From: Takakia lepidozioides
Lineage: Eukaryota > Streptophyta > Takakiopsida > Takakiales > Takakiaceae
Assembly (NCBI GenBank): GCA_030704615.1
Contig: CM060732.1
Coordinates: 18,044,001-18,108,000, forward strand
Length of the DNA: 64,000 bases
Direction of reading: 5' to 3'
The notes below the pieces were generated by a model. The model saw only the letters and a list, made by a program, of their open reading frames with translations, was not told the origin of the DNA and ran no database searches. Below are positions 19,717 through 32,070 of the stretch, piece by piece. How positions within the stretch are numbered: position 1 is the first letter of the stretch; each line of letters starts with the position of its first letter. Position numbers and translations under genes: made by a program.

Positions 19717-22434
19717 ATTCTATTGAACACTTGGTGAGCATCCATGATGCTCCCGAACATAACATACATGTTGACAAGGTTGTTGAGTAGAAAAATATTT
19801 GGCATGCACTTTGGATAATGTGAGTGTGCACCTGCTTTCTAGCTTCAAGGCCTTTCATCTTGATGCACTTATGCAAGAGACAGACATACATATCTGAATT
19901 TGTTGAAATGCCTCCTTGGTTTAAAGTCAGTAGAGCCTCTTTCAGTCTGCCTGCCTCACAAAACATCTTCACATGCCCATAAGTGCCAGAAGAGGCATTG
20001 TGGACTCCCTCTCTTGATCCTCTTCCAGAAGTTGTGGTCATGGTTGAGGTGCCTGACTTTATCAACTATGCCGCTGCAGCTGCTGCCTTTGGCGATGCAA
20101 CCATGCACCTCCTTGCATCTGATAATCTGACAAGCATTCACCTTGGTACATTTCTAGCTCTGAAGATGTCGCCATGTGGACCTCTTTCCCCTTTTCCAAA
20201 GCTGCCAGGGAAGTGTTCATATTGACATTTGGTACAATTCTAGCTTTGATGATATCCCCATGCACCTCTTTGCCCTTCTCCAGGCCGGCTGCCAGGCTTG
20301 CACAAGCACTGCAAATGCACACAAACATGATGTGTTTCCCCCATCATTTGCTCATAGCTCTCCAAAGCCTCCATTCCACATCCCTGCTGTGCATACCCTA
20401 CAAGCACATCATATCGCACTCCATGACACCACATGTCGTTCAGCCATAGTGTCGAACATTCCCTTTGCATCCTAGATGCACCCACATTTTGCAAACATGT
20501 CCACCAGGGTATTGTTCAGAATGTCATCTGGTACAATTCCAGCTCTGAAGATGTCGCCATGCACCTCTTTCCCCATTTCCAAAGCTGCCAGGGCAGTGTT
20601 CAGATTGACATTTGGCACAATTCCAGCTTTGATGATATCCCTATGCACCTCTTTGCCCTTCTCCAGGGCTGTTAGGCTTGCACGCACATTGCAAATGCAC
20701 ACAAACATGATGTGCTTCCCCCATCATTTGCTCATAGCTCTCCAAAGCCTCCATCCCACGTCCTTGCCGTGCATACCCTGCAAGCATCGCACTCCACGAC
20801 ACCACATCTCGTTCAGCCATAGTGTCAAACACTCCATTTTGCATCCTAGATGCACCCACATTTTGCAAAATTGTTCACCAGGGTATTGTTCAAAATGACA
20901 TCTGATACAATTCCAGCTCTGAAGATGACGCCATGGACCTCTTTCCCCTTTTCCAAAGCTGCCAAGGCAGTGTTCAAATTGACATTTGGCACAATTCCAG
21001 CTTTGATGATATCCCCATGCACCTCTTGCCCTTCTCCAGGGCTGCCAGGCTTGCACAAGCATTGCAAATGCACACAAACATGATGTGCTTCCCCCATCCT
21101 TTGCTCATAGGTCTCCAAAGCCTCCATCCCACGTCCCGGCCGTGCATACCCTGCAAGCATCGCACTCCACAACACCACATCTCGTTCAACCATAGTGTCG
21201 AACACTCCCTTTGCATCCTAGATGCACCCACATTTTGCATACATGTCCACCAAGGTATGGTTCAGAATGACATTTGGTACAATTCTAGCTCTGAAGATGT
21301 CGCCATGGACCTCTTTCCCCTTTTCCAGAGCTGCCAGGGCAGTGTTCATAATGACATTTGGTACAATTCCAGCTTTCATGATAGCCGATGCACCTCTTTG
21401 CCCTTGTCCAGGGCTCAATGCACCCACATTTTGCATACATGTCCACCAGGATATGGTTCAGAATGACATTTGGTACAATTCTAGCTCTGAAGATGTCGCC
21501 ATGGACCTCTTTCCCCTTTTCCAGAGCTGCCAAGGCAATGTTCAGAATGACATTTGGTACAATTCCAGCTTTGATGATACCCCATGCACCTCTTTGCCCT
21601 TGTCCAGGCTCGATGCACCCACATTTTGCATACATTTCCACTAGGGTATGGTTCAGAATGACATTTGGTACAATTCCAGCTCTGAAGATGTCGCCATGGA
21701 CCTCTTTCCCCTTTTCTAGAGCTGCCAAGGCAGTGTTCAGAATGACATTTGGTACAATTCCAGCTTTGATGATATCCCCATGCACCTCTTTGCCCTTGTC
21801 CAGGCTCGATGCACCCACATTTTGCATACATTTCCACCAGCCTATGGTTCAGAATGACATTTGGTACAATTCCAGCTCTGAAGATGTCGCCATGGGCTTT
21901 CCCCTTTTCCAGAGCTGCCAGGGCAGTGTTCAGAATGACATTTGGTACAATTCCAGCTTTGATGATATCCCCATGCACCTTTTTGCCCTTGTCCAGGGCT
22001 GCCAGGCTTGCACAAGCATTGCAAATGCACACAAAGTGGTCGGGCTTCACCCCCTCCCCCATCATTTGATCATAGGTCTCCAAAGCATCCATCCCACGTC
22101 CCTGTTGTGCATACCCTGCAAGCATCGCACTCCACAACACCACATCTCGTTTAGCCATAGTGTCGAAAACTCCCTTTGCATCCTCAATGCATCCACATTT
22201 GGCATACATGTCAAGGTCAGGGCAATGTTTAGAATGACATCTGGTGCAATTCCAGCTTTGACCGATGTCACCATGGACCTCGTTCCCCTTTCCAGGCTTG
22301 CACACGCAGTGCAAACACATACAAACACGATGTGGTTGGGCTTCACCTTTCATGCATCATTTGCTCACAGGTCTCCAAAGCATTCGTACCACGCCCATGC
22401 TTGGAAGAAAAAAGAGCTTGGTCTCAAAATGTAG
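19717..22434 (-). pseudogene. degraded, internally duplicated PPR gene array
   Basis: Minus-strand sequence made of PPR pieces: 'HGDIIKAGIVPNV', 'TLVDMYAKCGCI', 'FDTMAERDVVSWSAMLAGYA', 'GRGMEALE', 'CNACASLAALEKGKEVHGD'. These are the P, L and S motifs of plant organelle RNA-binding PPR proteins. The pieces recur in duplicated blocks, of about 370 bp at 20140-21240 and about 195 bp at 21220-21830, but the frame changes between blocks and many motifs are missing. An N-terminal segment ('LKEALLTLNQGG', 'HKCIKMKGLEARKQVHTHI') lies at about 19800-20065. No continuous frame exists, so this is not a working gene. Confidence 0.88.
21220..21830 (-). repeat. 195-bp tandem repeat of two PPR half-motifs
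   Basis: The landmark 'gcacccacattttgcatac' recurs at 21223, 21420, 21614 and 21811, spacings of 197, 194 and 197 bp. Each unit joins two similar half-motifs, one reading 'IKAGIVPNVILNTALAALEKG' and one 'FRAGIVPNVILNHTLV', so the duplication skipped parts of the original motifs. Confidence 0.88.
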
Positions 22435-22740
22435 GGTTTATAAAGGGAGGGAGAGAGACTTCCTTGTTCTACCAAGACACCGCCATTCATCAAAGATCCA
22501 GAGGAGGGCTCCTAGGGAAACGTCATAAGCATGCAGGTGGTACCTCCGCCATCACTGCCGCGGTTCCCTTGTGCAGCAAAAAAACAGACAACTAAGAGAG
22601 TGAATCTTCCCTCATCTCTAAGCCACCGCCATTGCCTTAAAGAGCCCGCCTAGGCGGCGCTCGCAGGAGCCATAAACACTCAAGGATTGGCAGCTCAAGG
22701 TATCTGCAGCACGAGCACCATTGCTCCTCCCCTGCCAACA
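22435..22740. other. no gene seen
   Basis: Spacer between PPR relics. No recognisable coding motif. Confidence 0.35.
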
Positions 22741-23480
22741 TTATATTCCACGTGATCAAAGATCGTTGAGGCATTCTGTGTTGAACACTTGATGATCATC
22801 CATGATGCTCCCCTTAACATACATGTTGACAAGGTTGTTGAGTAGAAAAACGTTCGGCGTGAATCCACTTTGGACAATGTGAGTGTGCACCTACTTTCCA
22901 ACTTCTAGGCCTTTCATCTTGATGCACTTATGCAAGAGACACACATACGTATCTACATCTGCTGAAATGCCTCTTTGGTTTAAAGTTTGTAGAGCCTCTT
23001 TCAGTCTGCCTGCCTCATAAAGCATCTTCACATGCCCATAAGTGCCAGAAGAGGCATTGTGGACTCCTTCGCTTGATCCTCTTCCAGAAACTGTGGTCAT
23101 GGTTGAGGTGCCTAATTTTATCAACTGTGCCGCTACAGCTGCCGCTTCCAGCTAACCATCTACCCATGGAGGTTTCTTGTAGCTATCATTCCACAAGGAT
23201 CCATAGGTAATCTGGAGCTTGAAATCCGACCCTCTTGGATGAATATGGACCCACACTCTATCCTGCTCCTTCAGCTATCACTACCTCTGCACAAATCATG
23301 CGTACATCCTTGCCTTGCTGCCAATGCGGTCATCGCACTCCACGACACCACATCTCGTTGAGCCACAGTCGAACACTACCTTTGCATCTTCAATGCTCCT
23401 GCATTCGGCATACATGTCCACCAGGGCGGTGTAGAATGACAAACCCTACAATTCCAGCTTTCACGATGTCACCATGGACC
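22741..23480 (-). pseudogene. PPR gene fragments (N-terminal type)
   Basis: The same N-terminal PPR segment as at 19800-20065 appears at 22891-23124 ('GRLKEALQTLNQRG', 'YVCLLHKCIKMKGLE'), followed at lower coordinates by a broken 'NMY' helix at 22760-22890. A separate scrap with 'VHGDIVKAGIV' lies at about 23390-23490. Frames are interrupted by indels. Confidence 0.8.
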
Positions 23481-24270
23481 TTCCTTGTCACTTCCAAGTA
23501 GAGGCAGTACATATTAAAATATGCAAGCCCCCAAGGCCAGATTTTGTTTGCCTGTTCTTGTGAAACACACGTCAGCAAATGTGGCCCCCAATCACGGGTG
23601 CAATCAATGCGCAGTGGTTCATGGAGTCGTTGAGTCGACTACATATTCACTTTTAATGAATAAATATTTTTATTTCATTAATCGAATTATGAACCCTAAT
23701 TTCTAGTCGCATGTGAAGTAATTAAAACCACTTGTAATTTCCGCTTTTTCAAATTTTATGTATTTACGTAATTAATTAAATAGCCTAGATTTTTGCTACG
23801 ACTCCGGAGTCGTTGACCCCACTTCTGCCCGCCGTTTGAAATGCCCCCGTGGGCCCACATTGTCCGTTTCAACTCTCCAGTAGTCCCGCTTACTGCCAAG
23901 TGGTTCCCGGAGTGGTTAGCGGACACCTAGTCGATTCGGAAAAGACACGAATGCTTCTAGTGTATGTTCCTCCTGATATGATTGACACTTGGGATTTGGT
24001 TCAATTTGATGTTGGTTGAGTTTACTACCTAAGTTTTGGTATGGATTCAAGGCTGGCAATCTGCAGACGGCTCTGGTTCTCTCCCTTACCTTAGAACTGT
24101 TCATCTTTTCTGGCATCTACACTGGTTTGTCTCCTGACCAAGGGACTGAGCTGCTCTCTACAACCTGCTTGCTTTCTCATAGGCAGCCATCTGAAAAAGA
24201 AGTCGGGAATTATGAGAGGAAGATAACGGAGGCGGACACTTCCTTCTCACCTGCACTAACTTACTGATGT
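23481..24270. other. AT-rich stretch, nothing recognised
   Basis: AT-rich from about 23630 to 23790, then mixed composition. It may include the decayed upstream part of the gypsy fragment that follows, but no RT or RNase H motif is visible. Confidence 0.35.
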
Positions 24271-25420
24271 GTGGCCATGAGTGATGTAGGCATGGATGAT
24301 CTATTGTACGATGCTCTTCTCCACAGGTGCAAAGCCGGCACCCACCTTGGTGGCATATCCAAGTTGCTCATGAGGCAAGTTAACCTTCACTTATCCTACC
24401 ATCGGAAAAGTGAAGGGAGATTGTTCAGAGTGAACGCTTTGGAAGGTACCTCTGCTGTGGAAGTCCCTTCTAGGTCCGCTGTCCCTGCTTTAATATAATT
24501 GTACCATGCTTCCACTTATGCTGGCCATTTGGGAGTTACCAAAACTGTCAAAAGACTGCAGGAGCAGTATCACTGGAAAGGCTTAGTTAAAGATGTTTCA
24601 GCTTTCATCGCAAGGTGTGTACCCTGTCATGCCAAGACCATCCTACCTAGGACCGAAGCGCCCTTACCTTTGCAACCAATCCCTGTGACTGAACCATTCA
24701 CCAGGGTTGGTTTAGATCTTGTTGGACCTCTTAAATCCACGTCCAAGGGCCATGCATACCTACGGATTACCTGATGAAATGGGTTGAGCTCCGACCTCTA
24801 GTTGCTAAGGATAGTGATGAGGTGGTACAGTTCTTCTTTGATAAGGTGATCCTTCATCATTGTTGCCCTCTTGAGATCCTCACGGATCAAGGTACAGAAT
24901 TTTGTAACCAACTTATGGAGATTGTCTTGTTTAATCTCAACATTAAGCATGCAGTTACTGCTCCATATAATCCCCAATGCAATGGTTTGACAGAATGATT
25001 TAACAAAACTATGTGCCAGATGCTAGAAAAGAATGGATCTCTCATTGATGAATGGGATATTGTCGTGCCTATTCTGCTATTTGCCTATCGGACTTCTATC
25101 CATGCCAGTACCAAGATCTCTCCTTTTGAACTTTTGTATGGTAGAAGAATTCCCTTGCATATTTCTTGGCTGCAGGTCTCAGCTACTGAACCTGAGAATT
25201 GGGAAGAGTTTTTACTTTCCATGCTAAATGTCGTCGTTCGCGAGAAACAACCAAGTCTAACATTGTTTTTGCTCAGGCTTCACAGGCGAAGAATTATAAC
25301 CGGCGGGTTGTGTATTCTGAGGCTTTCAAGGTAGGCAGTCTGTTTGTGTAAGGCTCCACCAGCCTGGTAAGCAGGTATCTAAAGCTAAGCGGCGGATTGA
25401 TGGACCTTACCTGATTTTTC
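24271..25420 (+). pseudogene. third gypsy lineage: integrase fragment
   Basis: Integrase region with an HHCC domain ('YHASTYAGHLG' near 24505, 'CVPCHA' near 24617), catalytic Asp in 'GLDLVGPL' near 24710, Asp in 'LTDQGTEF' near 24880 and Glu in 'CNGLTE' near 24985, then 'LLFAYRTSIHAST' and 'FELLYGRR'. A C-terminal tail resembling 'FKVGSL' lies near 25325. TGA at 24997-24999 follows the catalytic Glu where Arg (CGA) is usual. A deletion and frame change lie near 24765. It differs from both other gypsy lineages and has neither chromodomain nor PHD finger in view. Confidence 0.82.
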
Positions 25421-26962
25421 TGGCAGGCAGTATGTGTTGCTTCCTCAACATGCCTCCACTCCTCAACTAGCTAGCGCTGTTCATGTTTCATTGCTTGTTC
25501 CATGTACGCTTACTTTTGATCTAACCTATTTGAATGTTGAGAACCGATTTTCACACCTACAGCTCGAACAACTCGTGCTCAGGCCATGACATCTTCCCCT
25601 GTAGAGTAGTTTTGAATTTCGTGCTAGTTTTCTACACCGATTGTAGCACTTGGGGTTTTTCCTAGGGGATGTTTTGTCCTTAGCCCAGCTTGCAGGGCAA
25701 GGTTTTCTTCCCCTAGGTTTTTTCATCCCTTGTGCACCGGATGTTTAGCTTGTTCAGGCTAGCTTTGTCTTCATTCTTCTCAGCTCACAAGAGCTCGCAA
25801 TTTGTAGAGGCCCCAGCATGCTTCACATATGTGGAGCTGGGATTCCGCCCCACCTGCTTATTCGGCTTGGATGAATGGAGGGAGGATGCACTCTGGATGA
25901 AGGAGAGATGGACGTAGCTAGGATGTAGTCTGGATGAACTTACGCTTTGTGCATGAGGATGAGTTGGCAACACCTTATGGCTTTATTATACGCTGTCTTC
26001 TTCTAACAGCTAGTTTAGGATTAGATTAGGATGGAACTGGGTGATGTTGCTTCTTTCTATGGCTATGCTGGAACGACATCTGGCTGGCCTGTGTGTAAGT
26101 GCCACGCGGCACGAGGATTAGATTGTGACCTAATGCTATTTAAGCTACACTGCCGTGGCAGTGGGGTTAGACAGTTAAGTCCTCTTCGTGAGATTCCGTC
26201 TTCTCTGCCAGGCTCCTCTGCCGACTACATTCCCCTTGACAACACTAAACCGGGAGAGGAAGGGGAATAACCCCTTGGCGCGAGAATCCTGCTTCACAAG
26301 GTGGAACATTTTATAGAGAGATACTACAAGGGATCTAAGCTAGTGATTACATAGTATGGTTTTCCAAGATTAGTGTTAATGGAGCTGCGGCATGGGAACC
26401 ATCCAATTCTGTAGTTGTAACTTCTAACATATGATCTTGTACTTCTTACTACGGAAAATAATGTCTTGGCACATCAATTTGGCTTGTGGTGGATTTCAAG
26501 TTTCCTTGGTGCCTTGTAAAATTTGTCACAGTATTTGGTTTCCAATTATTGATAGAATGTCAGTATTGCTTTCAAACTTTATCTATACATGTTGTTGAAA
26601 TTCTCTTGATAACTCACCCAGGACTTAATCCATTTGCAGGCTTGGTATCCATCTTGACACCACTGATGTCCAACATGTGTTTTCTCATGCCCGTACAAGC
26701 GCATATTCTCCCCAAAATCTGACTCGAAACCCAACTTGGAAACCAGCCCCAACTTGGAAACCAAAGGTTTTACAGTCCTTCCGCCAAGTTCCAAAGCCGT
26801 GACGAGTACTCCTCTACCATGGACACAACAGGCAGGGATGGCAAGCTTGGAGGTATCCTCACAGCCATCCAAACAAAGCTTAATATTACAAGTCACCAAA
26901 GACCAAGCCTACTGGAAGGTGAACATGACCAACAAACTGCTTGCGCATATTGTGCAAATCCC
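25421..26962. other. no gene seen
   Basis: Downstream of the integrase fragment; may contain decayed 3' and LTR sequence of that element. From about 26300 the sequence is the 3' flank of the minus-strand TFIIF gene. No coding motif recognised on either strand. Confidence 0.35.
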
Positions 26963-29480
26963 TCAGACAGCTGGTTTGATGTCTTCTTCTGTAGGATTGC
27001 GCTTGTACTCAGGTTTGAGCTCGTAAGTGCCTTGGTTAGCACCCCTCTTGTTGTACACACACAGGTCATTCAATACCTCCTTCAGAAAGGCCTGCATTTC
27101 CAACAAAGCAATCCCTACTGTCATGCCCGTGTTCCAATGACAGGAAGATTTTTTTAACAGACATCCATAGAGAGAGTCAGCTGTAGCAACATGTCAAACC
27201 ATTGGTCTATCCTGAGCACATGAAAACAGTTAAGTACCCTGGATTCAAATTGACGTTACTAGTCGTGATCTGAGAGTAACTTGCTCAAAGCCGAATGCGT
27301 TACAAGAGTAAAGAAGTGGACGACAACAATTCTTTAAGCTGTGAATAGCTTCAAGAAAATGAAACATACCACCGGCTGGTCTGTTTCTTGCACAAGCTGC
27401 TTCAAAGCCCAGTTGGTCTGACGCTCAAACAACTTAAACACAATGTCCTCCAACTCTCCCCGCTCCCTACGTATCCTCTTTCCCTCCGGTGCCTTTGCAG
27501 GGCCTGAGAACCCCTTCTTCTTGTCCTGGCCACAAGCCAACTCAGAAGTTTCACACAACAAGGGTGATTCTCTTTCTCTCTCCCCCCACCCCCCGGCTCT
27601 CCCTATCCACCCCAGAAGAAAATCCTTCATTCCCAGGAGTGGAAGAATGGAGGTAAGGATGATTTTTCAAACTTGTCAAACCTAATTGGAGATAATCAAT
27701 ACGCTGTTGAACAACCTAGTGACGATAGCAAAATTCCCAGGCACCAGATCGCAACAAGCTGTACAGCACTTTACCTTGGGTGCCGAGACAGGCCAGACAG
27801 CCATGGGTAGGGGTCTCATGTGGACTCCCCGATCATTCTGCAACACCTGTTGCCCAAATGCCGACATGAACCCTCACTTCCAGCTTAGTAATAGGTCTAA
27901 CCGCAGACGGACGTAACATGTATTGAGAATTAACCTGAAATATTGGAGTTTCTCCAACTCTTGTGGCATCATTTCATTGAAATCAGGGAAAATTTTCCAA
28001 AACCCATGGACTTCTTACTGATGCCTTACAGATGAATTTCAGTCGTGGCTGAACGAAGTAAAATAATTCTCACTTTTATTAGGTTGCTTGAAACACAGAA
28101 GGAAACGACAAGAGAACAGGTAGTGTGAAGAGTGAACCTGTAAAGTTCGGGTTTTGAGCATGGACTTGTTTAGGCGGTCGCGGCAAAGCTTACGATACTC
28201 ATCGTTACCCATTCCCATGTTGTTGGGTTTCATGTCAAACTTATGCTCCACTTTACCTTCCACAGCCACCCTTCCTGCGACATATTGCAATGTGGATCAC
28301 CCAAAGGGCCTGCAGCAACAAGATTAACCAAACCTGGACAATTTCAATAGAGCTGGCATTCCACCCGACTCGACCCTAACCCTCATACACAACCCCAAAA
28401 GATCTTTCGACCTCTTACCATCTGCAGCAACTTCCCGGTGATTAGGCCAAAAACTAAGTACAACAGTTTTAAAGCCATGCCACCCCTGCTCGACCCTAAC
28501 CCTCATACACAACCCTAAAAGAACTTTCTAACTCTTACCATCTGCAGCGGCTTCCCAGTGATGAGGCCAAAAACTAAGTACAACAGTTTTAAAGCCTCCA
28601 CTCCCACTTCTTGTATATTCCTACATAGTGGCTACTACGTGGGAAGAGCATCCCAGAAAAGAAAATGGAAGAGGCACTGCTGCAAGCCTAATCTGCAAAG
28701 ACTTTGCAAACTTCTAAACGTCAACGAAGAACTCCATTCCATTCGCTGTATACATCCCATAACCCACTTCAACTCAGAAACTGAACCAAAAATTTGCATG
28801 TACCAACAATGCAAACACCCCAGAAACATGGGTAAAAGGTTTTTACTCAGTGCGGGCAATGCACAGGATTAAAAATAGTTGATAATTTCAGCTAGTACCT
28901 TTGTTGAAAGCCCAGATTGGCAAAATCTATCCTACACTAGAGTTTGTGGAACAGATGTGAGGAGAGTGAGAGTCATACCCTGGGGAGTCTCAGAGAAAAT
29001 ATGCATGGGAACGAAATCTTTGGTGGTGTTGAGAGTGTATGCGTTTGGTTTTTCTGATGCTTCCCTTGCCATTAACTCCATTGTGAACTGAAAGAAGCAC
29101 TCTCACTTTATTCATGACAGGCTCAACCCCATCCACACACCAAAAAAACGAATTAAACGAACGTTCCTGCTCTCTCCCCCAGATACATAATACCGAATGG
29201 TCATTCTAATTCTCTTCAATCCATAACTTTGCTGGAGCTCATGAATGCTCTCATTCTCTCTCTTCCTGAGAACACACGCGTGATGGGCAAACCCAACGAG
29301 AAAGACAAACGAAGAAGACCAAACCCTTGATTATCATCACGTCACTGAGTACAGCAAAGTTTCAGAATCTAGTCTTGATACAAGATGGACATCATACTCG
29401 AAAGCATGCTCTAGATACGCAGTACTGCATCCCGAGGTGCCTGAGGCTTCACAATACCAGGATAGGTAAGGGTACATGCC

Positions 29481-29513
<33 letters not shown>

Positions 29514-29717
29514 TCACACCTGATGAGTAGAAGGTTCCGGATTTAAGGGATCCAATGAGACGGATACCTTCGCCAGCGCCAGGGCACCATCATGCTGCAG
29601 CTGCTGCCAGGAGTTGGCCACCAGGTTGGGCACTTTGAGCAACCAAACGTGGCGCTCCCCCCTTCCTGTTTCCAACGGCGCTGCGCCCGCCCCTGTCTCG
29701 TCCCCAGTGCCTGCCAT
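26963..29717 (-). CDS. GTF2F2: general transcription factor IIF subunit beta, six exons
   Basis: Exons on the minus strand: 29520-29717, 28979-29087, 28138-28274, 27775-27846, 27370-27525 and 26963-27091. All introns are GT...AG and all junctions keep frame, giving about 266 residues, the usual length in plants. ATG 29717 is the first in frame. Recognisable blocks: 'ERHVWLLKVP' (about residue 21), 'FTMEL', 'KDFVPMHIFSE', 'VAVEGKVEHKFDMKP', 'NDRGVHMRP', and the winged-helix end 'GELEDIVFKLFERQTNWALKQ' with 'YELKPEYK'. TFIIF beta (RAP30) pairs with the alpha subunit, binds RNA polymerase II, helps recruit it to promoters and stabilises the pre-initiation complex in the nucleus. No stop or frameshift is seen, so it is probably functional. 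Confidence 0.95.
28361..28600. repeat. 120-bp tandem duplication in TFIIF intron 2
   Basis: 'cgaccctaaccctcatacacaacc' occurs at 28371 and 28491, exactly 120 bp apart. The two units are about 90 percent alike and lie wholly inside intron 2. Confidence 0.85.
29488..29514. repeat. TG/GA microsatellite beside the intron 1 donor
   Basis: About 6 TG then 9 GA dinucleotides within 35 bp of the first donor site of the TFIIF gene. Read on the gene strand it is (CT)n(CA)n. Confidence 0.85.
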
Positions 29718-30007
29718 ATACAATCTATCTCGTCTGCCCTTTGTGTCAATCTCCGTTTTATGTCTTTCTCCTTCTTCCTCTTCTGTGTCACTTCCACAGA
29801 AACCCCAGAAAACCTTATTGACCTAACCACTCTACCCACGTCTCACCTCTCCTCTTTCTCTTTTGTGGCTACTTCCTCGTAGAAAACTTCTCCCCAAAAA
29901 CCCAATCTGCTTTGCATCTCCTTTCTCGACCTCTGCGTCTTGCGCAGATCTGCGAGACACAAAGCTGCAAACTCTCCTCGCTCTTCATAAGCAGCTGCAG
30001 AGTCTCG

Positions 30008-30020
30008 GCAACTATATACG
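30008..30020 (-). promoter_or_regulatory. possible TATA box of the TFIIF gene
   Basis: On the minus strand the sequence reads about CGTATATAGTTGC, roughly 290 bp before the ATG. The stretch between is CT-rich on the plus strand and would be 5' UTR. This is weak evidence from one motif. Confidence 0.3.
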
Positions 30021-30304
30021 TTCTCCAAACGAAAGAACTCGCTGATCCTCGCCCTTCAACGTACATAAACGGACGGTCCAGGAATATGTCCACATGCAGT
30101 CGCCACTAGCCACTCATGTCGATTTGATTGCAGTACAATTTTAAAGTATTAAAGTATTAAAGTAATATGTACATAATAATGCTATTAAAAAAAAAACAAA
30201 AAAACTATCCACGATTGCAATACACGATATTTCATAAGATTGTATTTATCGTCATCTTCCGTCCCTGTGAGCGACGGTCGCTTCGCTGCGCTGCAGGTGT
30301 GAGT

Positions 30305-30354
30305 GAGAAAAAAAGAGAGAGAGAGAGAGAGAGAGAGTGTGTGTGTGTGTGTGT
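30305..30354. repeat. GA/TG microsatellite
   Basis: A compound run of GA then TG dinucleotides. Confidence 0.9.
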
Positions 30355-31913
30355 TACATAGCATGTCAAAGCTAGACAAGGAAACACTAAGCACATTGTG
30401 CTATGTTTGCCTTCTTTTAACGACATCAGACAGCCTAATTTAGGCACCATCAAACTGTCTCTACCCAGATCTGCCTCCATACCTCCCTTTACATTATACC
30501 CTTACAGGAAAATCAGGTTTAAGGTCTACTAAGTGGCAATCACATGTACACTAGGTAGGGCCTTCTCATAAACAGATCTACCTCCTCACTTTCATATCAT
30601 AGGAAGCAACAGTATGTAGGAAGAGCACAAGTGTCTCCTTACAAGTAACTCCTTTCCATGTAGGTACCAACTCATAGATCCATCAAACCAATAGAGCAAA
30701 AACAGCAGTAGTATGTGTACAATCAACACATACAAACAGATTTGAGGTTTGAGAGAGCTCAAAGCTTCACTCCCTTAGTCTCTTGCTTTTAGTAGCATTT
30801 CCTGCAACAAAAGAAGGCGAAGTGGCATCACTTGGATCCATCACAGCAACCAACCAACCAACAGGTTAGTGATCCCTGTGGAACCCCAGGCTTAAACCCC
30901 TTCACATTTGTTATCAATGTCATCCCTGCAACAGATCATACTAGCAAAGAGAGGAGAGGTAAGAGAAGTCCTTTCTCATTCAACATACATACAGAACTCA
31001 GTAGCACCTATTTCAGCCCATGCTCCAGAGGGAGGGGGGATGGTCTCATGTCTGTAAGCACCCATTCCCAAAAGGAAGGTGTCACTAGAGCCAAGTACTC
31101 AGCAAGGGGACACATAGAGGCCTTTGTTTGCAAAAGTATTCAAAGAATCATAGTAGAGCTAATCATGTCCATGTAAGTAAACATGACAACAAGCACATAT
31201 TCCCAAAAGGAAGACCAAGTACTCAAGCAAGGGCATATATAGAAGCCCTTGGTTTTGTAAAAGTATTCCTAGATTCAGAGTAGAGCTTAGTCAAGTCCAT
31301 GTAAGTTCCTCATAGTGTCAACTCTCTTTATGTTGCCATCCTAAGCAGCCCATCACAGTGTTGGAGGAGTCTGAATGGATACCTTGCTTGTAGACATAGT
31401 GTAGTCAGCTCCTTCAGCTCTTGCCTGCTCCTCTTCCAAATGAGAAGAGTGGCCAAGCATACTAACCATATAGGGCAGCAACTTTAGGTTGAGACCTCTA
31501 GGGTGAACCCTAATGAGTCACCCTCATGAGTCATCCCGTTCTACAATCCCCCATTCCGTTCTAGACAAAAAAATCTGAACGGAATAACGGGATCAGGCAA
31601 TTCTTGAATGTTGTCTAAAAAGATCTTAGCAACATTAAGGAGAGAAAGAGACAGAAAAAATTCCTCAAGCCTCTTATTTTCAGGTTTCCTAATGCTGATA
31701 CGAGACATTGACTACAGTAGAGCAGCCAAGAGAGCAATGTACATTGACCGGATCATGTAGAAGGTGTACACATATACTCTATTATGTTGTTGCTACAGGG
31801 CCTAGCACAAGATATCATGTATTAGTTTGCCATCCAATGTCCCTATATGTTCAAGGCTGGAGAAAGAGTCAAAGGGATCAGGCAGTTCTTGAGTGTTTTC
31901 CACATTCAAGTAT

Positions 31914-31914
<1 letters not shown>

Positions 31915-31954
<40 letters not shown>

Positions 31955-31962
31955 AAAAATAC
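31915..31962. repeat. GA microsatellite with A run
   Basis: About 16 GA dinucleotides followed by an A-rich run leading into the dispersed repeat. Confidence 0.9.
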
Positions 31963-32070
31963 CCTCAAATATGTATATGTATGTTTTTATATTATATCAA
32001 GTTTATTCATTAAAAAACAGAATAAAATCCAATAAATTAATTAAAAATATATCTATTTGCCCTTGATAAG
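31961..32070 (+). repeat. dispersed AT-rich repeat, copy 1
   Basis: Starts 'taccctcaaatatgtatatg' and matches 37617-37735 at about 90 percent or better in the same orientation. Probably the end of an unidentified transposable element or an AT-rich satellite remnant. Confidence 0.85.

Noticed and set aside
20433-22434. Plus-strand ORFs up to 348 codons
   Set aside because: They are antisense to PPR-coding repeats, and the minus strand explains the sequence.
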